Source: JAZKHE01 sp040385525
GTDB lineage: Bacteria; Bacteroidota; Bacteroidia; UBA4408
Direction: 5' to 3'
DNA: 64,000 nt
Assembly: GCA_040385525.1 (NCBI GenBank)
Contig: JAZKHE010000011.1
Coordinates: forward strand, 248,001-312,000
Shown here: positions 44,901 to 53,377 of the stretch, piece by piece
How positions within the stretch are numbered: the stretch's first letter is position 1
Layout of the letters: every line of letters begins with the position of its first letter
The notes under the pieces: model-generated
Databases searched by the model: none
Seen by the model: the letters and a program-made list of their open reading frames with translations, nothing else
What the model was told of the DNA's origin: nothing
Position numbers and translations under genes: made by a program

Positions 44901-46981
44901 ATAAAAGCGGTTGGGGACAAGCCCATTTTTTTCAGTATAAAGACAATGACTTTAATTTTATAAATTACGACAGAACTAGTTTAAAATTTAAATTTTCTGA
45001 AAATAAAAAGAAGCTTACAGTTAAAACTTGGGTAGATCCTCCTGGTCCAACTCAATATTATGCTACAGAGATTTTGCTTGACAACAGTGTTTTAGATTAC
45101 GGAAGCTGTGGAGCAAGTGCTGCAATATTAGTTACTATTATAGATCCAAAAACATTAGAACCTTGGGGTACTCGTTTTTATAACAATGAAACTGGTGTTT
45201 GGCAAAATCCAAATAATAATTTTGGTAATGCAAACGACAATTTAAGTACAGGCGCATGCAATAGAATAGGTATTGATCATCGTTTTGTTTTTCATACCAG
45301 TAGTTTATCTGGTATGCAAGGTTTAAAAGATATGCTAGAAAATAAAGTGCCTAACGGACATTATATTGTTGCTTATACCTTTGGTAGAGGTAATTTTCAA
45401 TCGTGGGCCGAACCAGCAACAATAAACACATTTGAAAATTTAGGTGCAAATATTGCAACAGTACCTAACGATAAAGGCTGGGCTTTTGTGGTAAAAAAAG
45501 GTGATGTAACAACAGCAAAACAAGTGCTCGGCGGGCCTGGTAATGTTTTAATTACCCTAGAAGACACTTTGCAATGTGATTGGAATTTTGGCAAAGTAAC
45601 ATCTGAAATTGTTGGTCCTGCTTTGCGTTGGGACGAATTTATTTGGAAACCAACCTATAGCGAATCTCCAAATTACGACTCTACTCGAGCAAAAATTATT
45701 GGTGTAAAAAATAATGGAAGCGAAGTTGTTTTGTTTAATAATATATTACCATCAACAGTTAACACATCTTTATCAACTGTTAGCGCTTTAGATTATCCAT
45801 TGTTAAAATTACAAATGTATACTAAAGATGATACGAGTAAAACACCATCTCAATTACGTCGTTGGCATGTGTTGTATCAAGAAGCGCCAGAATCGGCTGT
45901 TGCACCTAATTTATTTGCTCGTAGGCCACCCACTAATGTTAACGAAGGTGAATCTGTTTCGTTTGCAACTGCAATAGAAAACATAAGCAGTTCGCCAATG
46001 GATAGTTTACTTATAACCTATTGGATTGAAGACAAAGACAGAAACATTAAAACTTTAAAAACAGAATATTTAGATTCGTTAAGAGTAGGAGATACCTTGC
46101 ACACATCGGTTACTTTTTCGAGTAATAATTTACCAGGATTAAATTCATTATGGTTAGAAGTTAATCCTAAAAACGCAACAACAGGTTTTTACGACCAATT
46201 AGAACAATACCATTTTAATAATTTTGCTTTGTTTGAAATTAACGTAAAACCTGATAAAACAAATCCAATTTTAGATGTTACGTTTGATGGAATTCATATA
46301 ATGGATGGTGATATTGTTTCTGCAAAACCAAACATAGTAATGCAACTTAACGACGAAAATAAATACAAAGCATTAAGCGATACAAGTTTTTTTGCAGTGT
46401 ACTTAAAACATCCTAACCAAGAATTGTTAGAGCGACTGTATTTTAATTCTGCTGCTGGCGAAATTATGAAATTTACACCCGCTACATTGCCTGCCAACAA
46501 AGCAAAAATAGAATATAATCCTACTTTGTTTATTGATGGAGTTTACGAATTGCAAGTGCAAGGTAAAGATGCATCCAGCAATAAATCTGGCGATGTTGAA
46601 TACAAAGTAAAATTTGAAGTAATAAATAAATCAACCATTACGCAGGTATTAAATTATCCAAATCCGTTTTCTACTTCAACACGATTTGTGTTTACATTAA
46701 CAGGTAGTGAAGTGCCAACTTTTATGAAAATACAAATAATGACTGTTACTGGAAAAGTTGTGCGAGAAATTACCGAAAGCGAATTAGGACCAATACGAGT
46801 TGGACGCAACATTACAGAATACGCTTGGGATGGTAAAGATGAGTTTGGCGACCCATTAGCTAACGGAGTTTATTTATACAAAGTGTATGCACGTATTAAT
46901 GGCGAAAATATAGAAAAGCGTGCAACAAGTTCCGACCAATATTTTACTAAAGGAGTTGGTAAAATGTATTTGATGAGGTAA
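41954..46981 (+). CDS. porU2: PorU2-like type IX secretion sortase (gingipain-type C25 peptidase)
   Basis: 1675 residues, longer than canonical PorU (~1100-1300). Signal peptide to about 20 (FNSLIAQP). N-terminal beta domain, then the C25 caspase-like domain (about 400-760) with catalytic His632 in FYGHAAG and Cys662 in ANSCYIG. A long run of beta domains follows (about 770-1570) ending in a FlgD-like/T9SS tail (YPNPFSTSTRFVFTL, about 1580; NGVYLYKVYAR; final FTKGVGKMYLMR). PorU removes the C-terminal signal of T9SS cargo and links it to A-LPS. Encoded directly after porV2; converges with a histidine kinase 4 nt away. Confidence 0.87.
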   Translation: MKRSIAFLFLLFAFNSLIAQPYGNEWINYNQNYFKFKIAHDGVYKISYAELSNAGFPVASTNPKNIQIFGRGVEIPVYIEGESDNVFNSSDFIEFYAQRNDGWFDKETYDIAANHLNPHYSLINDTATYYITWNTSLNNRRLVVENDVAFGSYPTENYFLKESTNYHADVYCDGYEDVFGSTDPEPSEGEGYTGNWFPKNTNFTENLSTKNSYGSGPDAIFKTKVVAVTIQRNNELPDNRIRLTIPAVGYQVLDNVFKGVETLDYQNLVVPLNKLGATSTSFLYQSVDMFTPNAGYMSVPFATLVYPHTFDMEGATTFDLTLPINTSSAKSTLSFSNFSTTSTVRFYDLTNGRRMTATNVSGEYKVVSQNFGTEKKCFLFSDNEVKSVLTIKPVTTSQRFVDYFSIGSSSDFILLTAKQYLLKANEYATYRNTKGYTSLVVDADDLYDQFGFGINKHPIAFRKFSEFVVDKWLQQPKGILIIGKGLEPKTVRNGDYQNINVIPTMGYPGTDGLLFARVNGLQFVPSIPYGRIAAQNSGEIDNYLNKVKSYEQQAPGLWMKSVLHFGGGANAFEQGLIKNNLKVCEDIVEDTYYGANVFNFYKTSSEPIQITTSDSLKNILETGSSILNFYGHAAGSGFDQNIDDPSVYNWNGRYPLIIANSCYIGNIHRLNNSTQSAYNERFVLGQNMGSIGFLAQTGTGILQILAVYSKNLYENFSKNLYGESIGRCYQETVRQIQTNDYFVKSACLEISLHGDPVIKLNTQNKPDYSITVKDVFYTPKNISTVVDSFDVNLIVSNIGKADDDSLTIEIKRFLPNLAEPKLYFKTVQSPNYKDTIVLRLPIDNANGIGFNDLEIFLDPVGEHDELREDNNQIKVRFFIRSDDISPVYPYKYAVIPANTVKLVATTGDPFSTISSYVMEMDVTDLFNSSFKITKTVTQEGGVVKFDPGITFTDSTVYFWRVAKVPTDGEAYRWKESSFQYIKDKSGWGQAHFFQYKDNDFNFINYDRTSLKFKFSENKKKLTVKTWVDPPGPTQYYATEILLDNSVLDYGSCGASAAILVTIIDPKTLEPWGTRFYNNETGVWQNPNNNFGNANDNLSTGACNRIGIDHRFVFHTSSLSGMQGLKDMLENKVPNGHYIVAYTFGRGNFQSWAEPATINTFENLGANIATVPNDKGWAFVVKKGDVTTAKQVLGGPGNVLITLEDTLQCDWNFGKVTSEIVGPALRWDEFIWKPTYSESPNYDSTRAKIIGVKNNGSEVVLFNNILPSTVNTSLSTVSALDYPLLKLQMYTKDDTSKTPSQLRRWHVLYQEAPESAVAPNLFARRPPTNVNEGESVSFATAIENISSSPMDSLLITYWIEDKDRNIKTLKTEYLDSLRVGDTLHTSVTFSSNNLPGLNSLWLEVNPKNATTGFYDQLEQYHFNNFALFEINVKPDKTNPILDVTFDGIHIMDGDIVSAKPNIVMQLNDENKYKALSDTSFFAVYLKHPNQELLERLYFNSAAGEIMKFTPATLPANKAKIEYNPTLFIDGVYELQVQGKDASSNKSGDVEYKVKFEVINKSTITQVLNYPNPFSTSTRFVFTLTGSEVPTFMKIQIMTVTGKVVREITESELGPIRVGRNITEYAWDGKDEFGDPLANGVYLYKVYARINGENIEKRATSSDQYFTKGVGKMYLMR

Positions 46982-46985
46982 TTTT

Positions 46986-48182
46986 TTAAGCACTTTCGTC
47001 AAACATGATTTCGTCTGAACTTCCAATTTTATACAATGGTTCTTCTATTGGCAAAGTAAAATAAAACGATGAACCTTCGCCTTCAATACTTTCAACCCAA
47101 ATTTCGCCACCATTTTTTTCTAAAAATCCTTTTACCAATAATAAACCAATTCCAGCGCCTTTATTTTTTTTCCTTGTTTCCGAAAGCGTTTTCATTTGTG
47201 GTGTAAAAAGTTTGTCCATTATTTCTTTCGACATTCCAATTCCTGTGTCTTTAACTTGAACAATTATTTTATCGTCTTTTCTTTTTGCTGATACAGTTAT
47301 TTTTCCACCTTTTTCGGTATGTTTTATAGCGTTTGAAACAATGTTTTGAATAATAGAAATCAACATTTTTCCATCTGCAAATACAGATGTGTTAGCTTCA
47401 ATTTCGTGATGAAGATTTATTGTGTTTATAGAAGCTGTTTCGTTTAGGTTTGAAAAAACTTTAGTAATGTAATCGGTTAGTTTAATTTTTGTTGGAGAAA
47501 ACACATCTGCTGCATATTTTATTCTTGCCCATTCTACTAAATAATCTAACATGTCTAATTCATCGGTTGATGATTTATAAAGTAAATCGAGCATTTCCTG
47601 AACTGCTTCAGGTTTCATTTTTTGGAAATTATCTTTTAAATATTTTGTAGTTCCTATCATTGCAGAAAGTGGACTTCTTAAATCGTGCGACAAAATTGCC
47701 ATCACACTTTCTTTATGCGTATTCAAATCTTCTAATTCGCCTATGTATTTTTTTATGGCGTCTTCCGATTGTTTTCTATCTGTTAAGTCGCGCAAAATTT
47801 TTACATAACCCAACATTTCTCCGTCAATGCCAATTAACGGAAACACCAAACCATAAGCATAAAACAAACTTTTATCTTTAGCAATGTGCCATCTGTTATC
47901 GGTTGCTCTGCCATCTTTTAAAGCTGTTTCAATTTCTTTTTTTGGCACACCACTTTTTAAATCATCTTCAGTAAATATTAAGTCGAAGGGTTCGCCAATT
48001 ACTTCATCAGTTTCGTAACCAAATATTTTTGTGGAGCCAGAACTCCAGCTATTTATATTGAATTCTTTGTCTAAAGTAAAAATGGAATAATCTTGTAAGC
48101 TATCTATTATTTGACTATAAAATTCAGAACTTGGTATATATTTACTTTTAAGAACCTTAGGTTTCTCTTGATTGTTTTCCAT
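46986..48182 (-). CDS. Cytoplasmic PAS-domain histidine kinase
   Basis: 398 residues, no membrane segment or receiver. One PAS/PAC region (about 18-140, NSWSSGSTKIFGYETDEVIGEPF and RDLTDRKQSE, split) precedes HisKA with the phosphoacceptor in LSHDLRSPLSA (His near 165), then HATPase boxes NAIKHTEKGG, DTGIGMS and GAGIGLLLVKGFLE. The acidic C-terminal tail is lineage-specific. No partner response regulator is adjacent. Confidence 0.9.
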   Translation of the reverse strand: MENNQEKPKVLKSKYIPSSEFYSQIIDSLQDYSIFTLDKEFNINSWSSGSTKIFGYETDEVIGEPFDLIFTEDDLKSGVPKKEIETALKDGRATDNRWHIAKDKSLFYAYGLVFPLIGIDGEMLGYVKILRDLTDRKQSEDAIKKYIGELEDLNTHKESVMAILSHDLRSPLSAMIGTTKYLKDNFQKMKPEAVQEMLDLLYKSSTDELDMLDYLVEWARIKYAADVFSPTKIKLTDYITKVFSNLNETASINTINLHHEIEANTSVFADGKMLISIIQNIVSNAIKHTEKGGKITVSAKRKDDKIIVQVKDTGIGMSKEIMDKLFTPQMKTLSETRKKNKGAGIGLLLVKGFLEKNGGEIWVESIEGEGSSFYFTLPIEEPLYKIGSSDEIMFDESA

Positions 48183-48471
48183 TAAATTGATTTTAGTTTT
48201 ATTCGCATTAGGAGTAAAAATTTACATGCGAATTTTTTTGTTTGTGTATCTACCTTAATTAGAGGCGATTGCAGAACTATTTGTTCGTATACTCAAATAT
48301 ACAACTAATAAGTTGAGTTGGCAAATAATTTGTTGCTTGTGCTTGTATTGGCTATGTTTGAAAGAAATAGTATGTAAAAAAAACTCTATTACTATTTTAC
48401 CAAAGGAGTGGGTGAAATTTAGTTGTTGAAGTAAGTTTTTTTGTTTTGCCAATCAGTTATTAGATGGATAA
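48183..48471. other. Intergenic region with PorU2-like 3' relic
   Basis: A 289-nt gap between two leftward genes. No credible gene. It contains GTATACTCAAATATAC (imperfect palindrome, about 48274-48290) and, at 48388-48423, a short relic of a PorU2-like 3' end (separate entry). Confidence 0.6.
48388..48423 (+). pseudogene. Relic of a PorU2-like C-terminal coding end
   Basis: Read on the plus strand, this encodes YYYFTKGVGEI and a stop, close to the last residues of the PorU2-like protein 1.4 kb upstream (QYFTKGVGKM, nucleotides about 46939-46970). Over the core 27 nt about 24 bases agree. Sequence further upstream shows no obvious match. It may be the remains of a deleted paralogue or of a local duplication. 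Confidence 0.4.
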
Positions 48472-49116
48472 TTATTTATCTGGTTTCCAGTTTCTGTCTT
48501 GTTGATTCTTTTCAATCATTTCTTGTGTTAATATAAATGCCATTTCAAAAGCGTGTGTTGGATTAGGAATAGTTAATGTTAATGGGATCATGTCACTTTC
48601 TTTAATTTCTTTAGGTGCTGGAATTACAATTCTGAATTCAAGGTCTGTCATTTTTTGTTTAGGCTTTGTAAAATATGGCGGATGTTGAATAGTTGAAGAA
48701 AGATCGTCTTCTTTAAGATTGTAAGCAACAGGTCCAAACAATACAGGGTGATTCTCGCCAAATTTATTTTTAACAGCAATTTCAACTTGGTTTAAGAAAT
48801 ATCCGAAATTATTTATACAAACACAGTGTTCTTTGATTGCAGTACTTGCAGAGGAAGCAGTAGCACAAAAAGCCCATGCATCAAATAATTTTCTATGTTT
48901 ATAACCAATAGAAATACAGCCTCCAAGTGAATGTTCAGTTTGATGAACTGTTTTAAATAAGTGAGTCTTCTCAGTTTCATCACGAAACCTATCATCAGTT
49001 AAATTTGGAAAAGCTGAAATAGTATTGAAAAATATTTCGCCTTTAGTAACCATAGCTTCTGCGTGTTCTTTTTTCGAGAAGAATCTATATAATGGAAGTG
49101 GAAAAATAGATGGCAT
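48472..49116 (-). CDS. Orphan hypothetical protein (DUF2971-like outline)
   Basis: 214 residues, cytoplasmic. The opening LYRFFSKKEHAEAMVTKGEIFFNTIS (split at residue 20 here: to GEIFFNT) followed by FPNLTDDRFRDETEK follows the outline 'Y+F.s..ya..l..G.i.f.tl..F....D..R.D..E' seen in DUF2971-like orphan proteins, some of them in defence-related gene sets. Further motifs: WAFCATAS (about 77) and LEFRIVIPAP (about 165). Function unknown. It lies alone between gaps of 289 and 100 nt, consistent with acquired accessory DNA. Confidence 0.55.
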   Translation of the reverse strand: MPSIFPLPLYRFFSKKEHAEAMVTKGEIFFNTISAFPNLTDDRFRDETEKTHLFKTVHQTEHSLGGCISIGYKHRKLFDAWAFCATASSASTAIKEHCVCINNFGYFLNQVEIAVKNKFGENHPVLFGPVAYNLKEDDLSSTIQHPPYFTKPKQKMTDLEFRIVIPAPKEIKESDMIPLTLTIPNPTHAFEMAFILTQEMIEKNQQDRNWKPDK

Positions 49117-49216
49117 CTTTTTATAATTTACTGTCTCTTACAATATTAATCAATTTATAGTAAAATTGTTTTTCTAGGTCTTTAAATAAAAAAATATATA
49201 GCTAAAAAGTCTAAAT

Positions 49217-50914
49217 CTATTTCTTTACCACAAACTTCTCCGTTTTTGTGTTGTTTACTTTATCAGTAACAATAATTTCAAATTCGTTTTGCTCTTTGTT
49301 AAAATAGTCGTCAACAAAATAAATTAAACGATTTGTTTTTGCATCGTATTCCATCAATACCCATTTTCCGTTTAGTAATGCTTTGTAATCGCTTATTCCT
49401 GTTAATGCATCCGTAATTTTAAATTCAAATTTTGTGGTGTCTTTGCTAACTAAACGTTTTATTTCTGGCGCAATTGTATCAATAGCAATTGCAAAATTGC
49501 CAAAGCTTTTGGTTGATGCTTGCAAAAAGTTTCCATTCCAAGTGCTTCCTTCGTAATCGTTTACCTTGTTGCCAACTACGCTGGCTACAAAGGCTTTTTC
49601 TTTTAAATTGAGTGGTAAGTTATTTGGTACAATGTTAATTTTTACTGCTTTGTGCAAAGGTGTATATGGGTTGTGTACTTTATGTATTGCCGAATAAAAA
49701 ACTTGCGATGCAGTTTGTTTGTAGGTAAAATTCAAATTTTCGTAAAGTGCATTAGCAGGTATTTCTATTGTAAAATTTGGTGCTTTAAAACTGCTAGCTC
49801 TATAATACGGAAAAAACATATTGCTCAGTGTATCGGCTGCAGTAGTGTCGGGTTCTTCTGGCAGTTCAGTTTTGTTAGGTTTTACAAAAAAGTAAATCAA
49901 GTTTTTTAATTCAAAACAATCTTCGGCATTAATTATAATTCTGTTTACACTATCTTTTCCAAATTCAATAATACCATTGTTATCTATTTTAGAATAAATT
50001 TCTAACTGATTGTTGGGCATTAAAAAACAGCGCTGATAAACTCTACCATCTTTTTTCTTTTGTGCGTAATCTATGTGTGCGTTGGCATACCGTGTATTAT
50101 CAAAACTAAAACTTTCCATTTTGTGCTCGTAAACCAAAGCAGTGTCTTTATAAAGTTTTACATTATAGGTTCCGTTTTTATTACCGGTCATTTCTTCCGT
50201 ATCGTATGTTTCAACTCCAAAGCCAACTTTTCCGCTAATAAAAAGTGTATCAATTGCTAGTTTATCGTTTTTAACTGCAACAAAAAGCGTTTTGTTTTTT
50301 CCATTTATTAGTGTGTTTTTGCCAATTGGGTAAACTGCAATGCCCGAAATGCTAGGTGGCGTTTTATCGCGAATGGGTAAACCAAATAGTATTGGGTTTA
50401 TTGGGAATTCCGTTTTAGTATCTCGTATTTCAAAATGAAGGTGCGGACCAGATGAGCCGCCCGTGTTGCCCGACAAAGCAAGCGTATCTTTTTGTTTTAC
50501 TTTTAACTCGTCGCGCATCGGGAACAACTCTACCTCAAAACTTTGTTTTTGGTACTGCGCCTTTTTTACATAAGCAGCAATAATTGGGTTAAACTCGCTT
50601 AAATGCGCATAAACAGTTGTGTATCCGTTTGGGTGATTAATGTAAATTGCTTTTCCATAACCATATGGCGAAACTTTTATGCGAACAATATAGCCATCTG
50701 CGGCAGCAAAAACAGGTAAACCTTCTTTTCCTTCGGTTTTGTAATCTAAACCAGAGTGCAAGTGATTGGGACGTATTTCTCCAAAATTTCCGCTAAGCGA
50801 AGGAATAATATTTATAGGCGCAATAAAATCCTTTTTTGGATATTGCTTTTGAGCAAATAAATGGCTTCCGCACATTAAAACAAGCCAAAATGTTACACAA
50901 ATGTTAGTTTTCAT
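49217..50914 (-). CDS. M23-family metallopeptidase (LytM-like)
   Basis: 565 residues, signal peptide to about 21 (GSHLFAQ). The zinc-peptidase domain is N-terminal (about 40-180): His53-x3-Asp57 in HSGLD, and GPHLHFE (about 153-159) supplies the HxH. The remaining ~380 residues are beta-rich domains of unknown role, ending VVKK. Periplasmic peptidoglycan endopeptidase or, since M23 domains can be regulatory, a cell-wall hydrolase partner. Divergent from the zapA operon. Both zinc motifs are intact, so it should be active. Confidence 0.88.
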   Translation of the reverse strand: MKTNICVTFWLVLMCGSHLFAQKQYPKKDFIAPINIIPSLSGNFGEIRPNHLHSGLDYKTEGKEGLPVFAAADGYIVRIKVSPYGYGKAIYINHPNGYTTVYAHLSEFNPIIAAYVKKAQYQKQSFEVELFPMRDELKVKQKDTLALSGNTGGSSGPHLHFEIRDTKTEFPINPILFGLPIRDKTPPSISGIAVYPIGKNTLINGKNKTLFVAVKNDKLAIDTLFISGKVGFGVETYDTEEMTGNKNGTYNVKLYKDTALVYEHKMESFSFDNTRYANAHIDYAQKKKDGRVYQRCFLMPNNQLEIYSKIDNNGIIEFGKDSVNRIIINAEDCFELKNLIYFFVKPNKTELPEEPDTTAADTLSNMFFPYYRASSFKAPNFTIEIPANALYENLNFTYKQTASQVFYSAIHKVHNPYTPLHKAVKINIVPNNLPLNLKEKAFVASVVGNKVNDYEGSTWNGNFLQASTKSFGNFAIAIDTIAPEIKRLVSKDTTKFEFKITDALTGISDYKALLNGKWVLMEYDAKTNRLIYFVDDYFNKEQNEFEIIVTDKVNNTKTEKFVVKK

Positions 50915-51011
50915 GTTTACAAGGTATTAAAAATGCATTTTCAATAAAAATAGTTTGCAATGCTTTATACACAGCCATCTGTTTAAAATTTGATATGTTA
51001 TTGATAAATAC

Positions 51012-51019
51012 TACATTTG
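51012..51019 (+). promoter_or_regulatory. Promoter of the coiled-coil/zapA operon
   Basis: TACATTTG matches TAnnTTTG and TTTG at 50989-50992 lies exactly 19 nt upstream as a -33 element. It is 27 nt before the ATG at 51047. Confidence 0.65.
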
Positions 51020-51046
51020 CAATATTGTATTTTGGCTTCATAAATT

Positions 51047-51343
51047 ATGCCTGATTTAGAAATGGTTGTAACCAGCCTTCAATCAAAAATTGAAAAACTG
51101 GTTCATTTGCATAAAAAACTGGAAGACGATAACATTAAATTAGTTATCGAAAATCAGCAATTGGCTCAAGAAGTTGATAGACAGGCAGGTTTAGTTAGAA
51201 TAATTGAAGATGAAAACAGAAGCCTTTTGTTAGCTTCGGCAAACGGAGGTTTTAAAAATATTGGTAGTGCAACCGAAAGTAAAGAAAGAATTAATGAGTT
51301 GGTTCGGGAAATAGATAAATGCATTGCCCTTTTAAATAAATAA
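51047..51343 (+). CDS. ZapB-like coiled-coil protein
   Basis: 98 residues. Residues 5-65 form a continuous heptad pattern (LQSKIEKLVHLHKKLEDDN, IKLVIENQQLAQEVDRQ), then a Gly/Ser/Ala-rich bend and a second short helix (RINELVREIDKCIALLNK). Size and place directly upstream of zapA (27-nt gap) suggest a cell-division accessory that bridges ZapA to DNA or membrane, by analogy with ZapB; sequence alone does not prove it. Confidence 0.65.
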   Translation: MPDLEMVVTSLQSKIEKLVHLHKKLEDDNIKLVIENQQLAQEVDRQAGLVRIIEDENRSLLLASANGGFKNIGSATESKERINELVREIDKCIALLNK

Positions 51344-51370
51344 TCTGCTTAGGCAGAAAAAGGCAGTAGT

Positions 51371-51664
51371 ATGTCAAACATATCAGTAAAAGTTGTAATT
51401 GCCGGTAGAACTTATCCAATAACGGTTAAGTTAGAAGAGGAGAATCAGGTAAAGCAAGCAGCTAAATTGATAAACGACAAGATAAAAGAGTACGAAGAAA
51501 ATTACTTTGTGCGCGATAAACAAGATTTGTTGGCCATGTGCGCATTGCAAATAGCTAACGAAATGAGACAAGCCGCGCCCACAGAAATAACTCCCCAATC
51601 TGATATTGCCAGTAGAATTATTGAAATAGAGAAATTTGTTTCAGATTATTTAAAAAGGGAATAA
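51371..51664 (+). CDS. zapA: Cell division protein ZapA
   Basis: 97 residues. The beta-hairpin start (ISVKVVIAGRTYPITVKLEEE, split at 20) and the long C-terminal helix (LLAMCALQIANEM; ASRIIEIEKFVSDYL) follow ZapA, which tetramerises and bundles FtsZ filaments at midcell. It is cotranscribed with the coiled-coil gene and followed by a structured region, then rny. Confidence 0.88.
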   Translation: MSNISVKVVIAGRTYPITVKLEEENQVKQAAKLINDKIKEYEENYFVRDKQDLLAMCALQIANEMRQAAPTEITPQSDIASRIIEIEKFVSDYLKRE

Positions 51665-51811
51665 GTTAAAATTTAAAACAAGTAGTTCTTGTTACGTTTT
51701 AACTAAAAAAGCATTTAGTAGTTCCATTCATTTTTCAAACTTTATTTTCATTATCTGGTCGGGTTGCGCTGTTTGAGATTAACGGCTAGATGGAAGTTTA
51801 ACTTAAATTTT
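51664..51811 (+). ncRNA. Candidate structured RNA between zapA and rny (possible 6S/Flavo-1 RNA)
   Basis: The 146-nt gap is unusually structured. A 5' hairpin: AGTTAAAA (51664-51671) with TTTTAACT (51697-51704), and ACAAG/CTTGT inside. At the 3' half, ATCTGGTCG (about 51754-51762) pairs with CGGCTAGAT (about 51783-51791) with two wobbles, in a GC-rich block (GGTCGGGTTGCGCTG). AAAATTTAA (51668-51676) can also pair with TTAAATTTT (51803-51811), closing the whole. In Escherichia coli ssrS (6S RNA) directly follows zapA, and Bacteroidota have a 6S form (Flavo-1), so this identity is plausible by position. It might instead be an rny leader. Confidence 0.4.
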
Positions 51812-51822
51812 TGATTAAGAAT

Positions 51823-53364
51823 ATGGATATTTTAATTATTGTAATTGTAGCAATAGTAGCTTTAGGTGCAGGTTACGTATTTGCTACAACTGCGTTACGA
51901 AAAGGAATAGAGAAAAAAAGTGAACAGTTATTAAAAGATGCTGAAGCTAAAGCTGAGATTGTAAAAAACGAAAAAATATTACAAGCAAAAGAAAAGTTTT
52001 TACAATTAAAAAGTGATCACGAAAAATCGATAAGCGAAAAAAATCAGTTAATTGCAGTTAGCGAAAACCGCATAAAACAAAAAGAGCAAGCTGTAACTCA
52101 AAAAACAGAAGAGTTGCAACGTAAACAAAAAGAAGCTGAAACGTTAAAAGAAAACTTAACCATTCAACTTGAGTCTAACGCAAAAAAACAAGCCGATTTA
52201 GATAAAGCACACCGTCGCCAAGTAGAGCAATTAGAAACTATTGCTGGCTTAAAAGCCGAAGAAGCAAAAGCACAATTGGTTGAAGCTTTAAAAGCCGAAG
52301 CAAAAACCAATGCCATGAGTCATATAAAAGACATAATGGAAGAGGCTAAAATGACTGCAAGTAAAGAAGCTAAAAAAATTGTTATTCAAACTATACAAAG
52401 AGTTGCAACTGAGCACGCTGTAGAAAATTCGGTTTCTGTTTTTAATATTGATAACGACGAAATAAAAGGAAGAATTATTGGTAGAGAAGGTCGTAACATT
52501 CGTGCATTAGAAGCAGCAACAGGCGTAGAAATTATAGTTGACGATACTCCAGAAGCCATTATTTTATCGTGCTTTGACCCAGTTCGTAGAGAAATTACTC
52601 GTTTAGCATTACACCAATTAGTTACTGATGGTAGAATACACCCTGCACGTATTGAAGAGGTAGTAGAAAAAACCAAAAAACAAATTGAAGAAGAAATTGT
52701 AGAAATAGGTAAACGTACTTGTATTGATTTAGGCATACATGGTTTACACCCAGAATTAACACGTATGGTTGGGCGTATGAAATACCGCTCGTCTTACGGT
52801 CAAAATTTATTACAACACTCGCGCGAAGTTGCTAATTTGTGCGCTACCATGGCAGCAGAATTAGGCTTAAATGTTAAGTTAGCTAAGCGTGCAGGTTTGT
52901 TACATGATATTGGTAAAGTGCCAGATGATGAACCAGAATTGCCACATGCAATTTTAGGTATGAAATTGGCCGAAAAATATAAAGAACATCCAGAAGTAAT
53001 AAATGCAATAGGTGCGCATCACGATGAGGTAGAAATGACAAGTTTAATTTCGCCAATAGTGCAAGTGTGTGATGCTATTTCTGGCGCAAGACCAGGAGCA
53101 CGTAGAGAAATTGCAGAAAGCTATATGAAACGTTTACGCGATTTAGAAGCATTAGCATTGAGTTATCCGGGAGTACAAAAAACTTATGCAATACAAGCAG
53201 GTAGAGAATTAAGAGTGTTGGTAGATGCAGCTAGTATTGATGATAAAGCTGTAGAGCAATTAAGTTTTGATATTTCTCAAAAAATACAAACCGAAATGAC
53301 TTACCCAGGGCAAGTTAAAATAACGGTAATACGCGAAACAAGAGCAGTAAATTACGCTAAATAA
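51823..53364 (+). CDS. rny: Ribonuclease Y
   Basis: 513 residues from the ATG at 51823; the upstream TTG (51811) would add only MIKN and overlaps a structured region. Domain order: N-terminal membrane anchor (MDILIIVIVAIVALGAGYVF), long charged coiled coil (about 25-190), KH domain with GRIIGREGRNIRALE (about 212-226), HD phosphohydrolase (LLHDIGKVPDDE, about 361) and conserved C-terminus (YPGQVKITVIRE). Membrane-tethered endoribonuclease that starts mRNA decay. The 13-nt gap to the next gene suggests cotranscription with the Wzz-like gene. Confidence 0.95.
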   Translation: MDILIIVIVAIVALGAGYVFATTALRKGIEKKSEQLLKDAEAKAEIVKNEKILQAKEKFLQLKSDHEKSISEKNQLIAVSENRIKQKEQAVTQKTEELQRKQKEAETLKENLTIQLESNAKKQADLDKAHRRQVEQLETIAGLKAEEAKAQLVEALKAEAKTNAMSHIKDIMEEAKMTASKEAKKIVIQTIQRVATEHAVENSVSVFNIDNDEIKGRIIGREGRNIRALEAATGVEIIVDDTPEAIILSCFDPVRREITRLALHQLVTDGRIHPARIEEVVEKTKKQIEEEIVEIGKRTCIDLGIHGLHPELTRMVGRMKYRSSYGQNLLQHSREVANLCATMAAELGLNVKLAKRAGLLHDIGKVPDDEPELPHAILGMKLAEKYKEHPEVINAIGAHHDEVEMTSLISPIVQVCDAISGARPGARREIAESYMKRLRDLEALALSYPGVQKTYAIQAGRELRVLVDAASIDDKAVEQLSFDISQKIQTEMTYPGQVKITVIRETRAVNYAK

Positions 53365-53377
53365 AAAAATCGCTACA

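Noticed and set aside
48255..48452. A 65-codon minus-strand frame in the gap
   Set aside because: AT-driven open frame with no start context or family feature; the gap instead holds the PorU2-like relic on the plus strand.
52386..52736. A 116-codon minus-strand frame
   Set aside because: Antisense to the KH region of RNase Y; Ser/Ile-rich, no motif.
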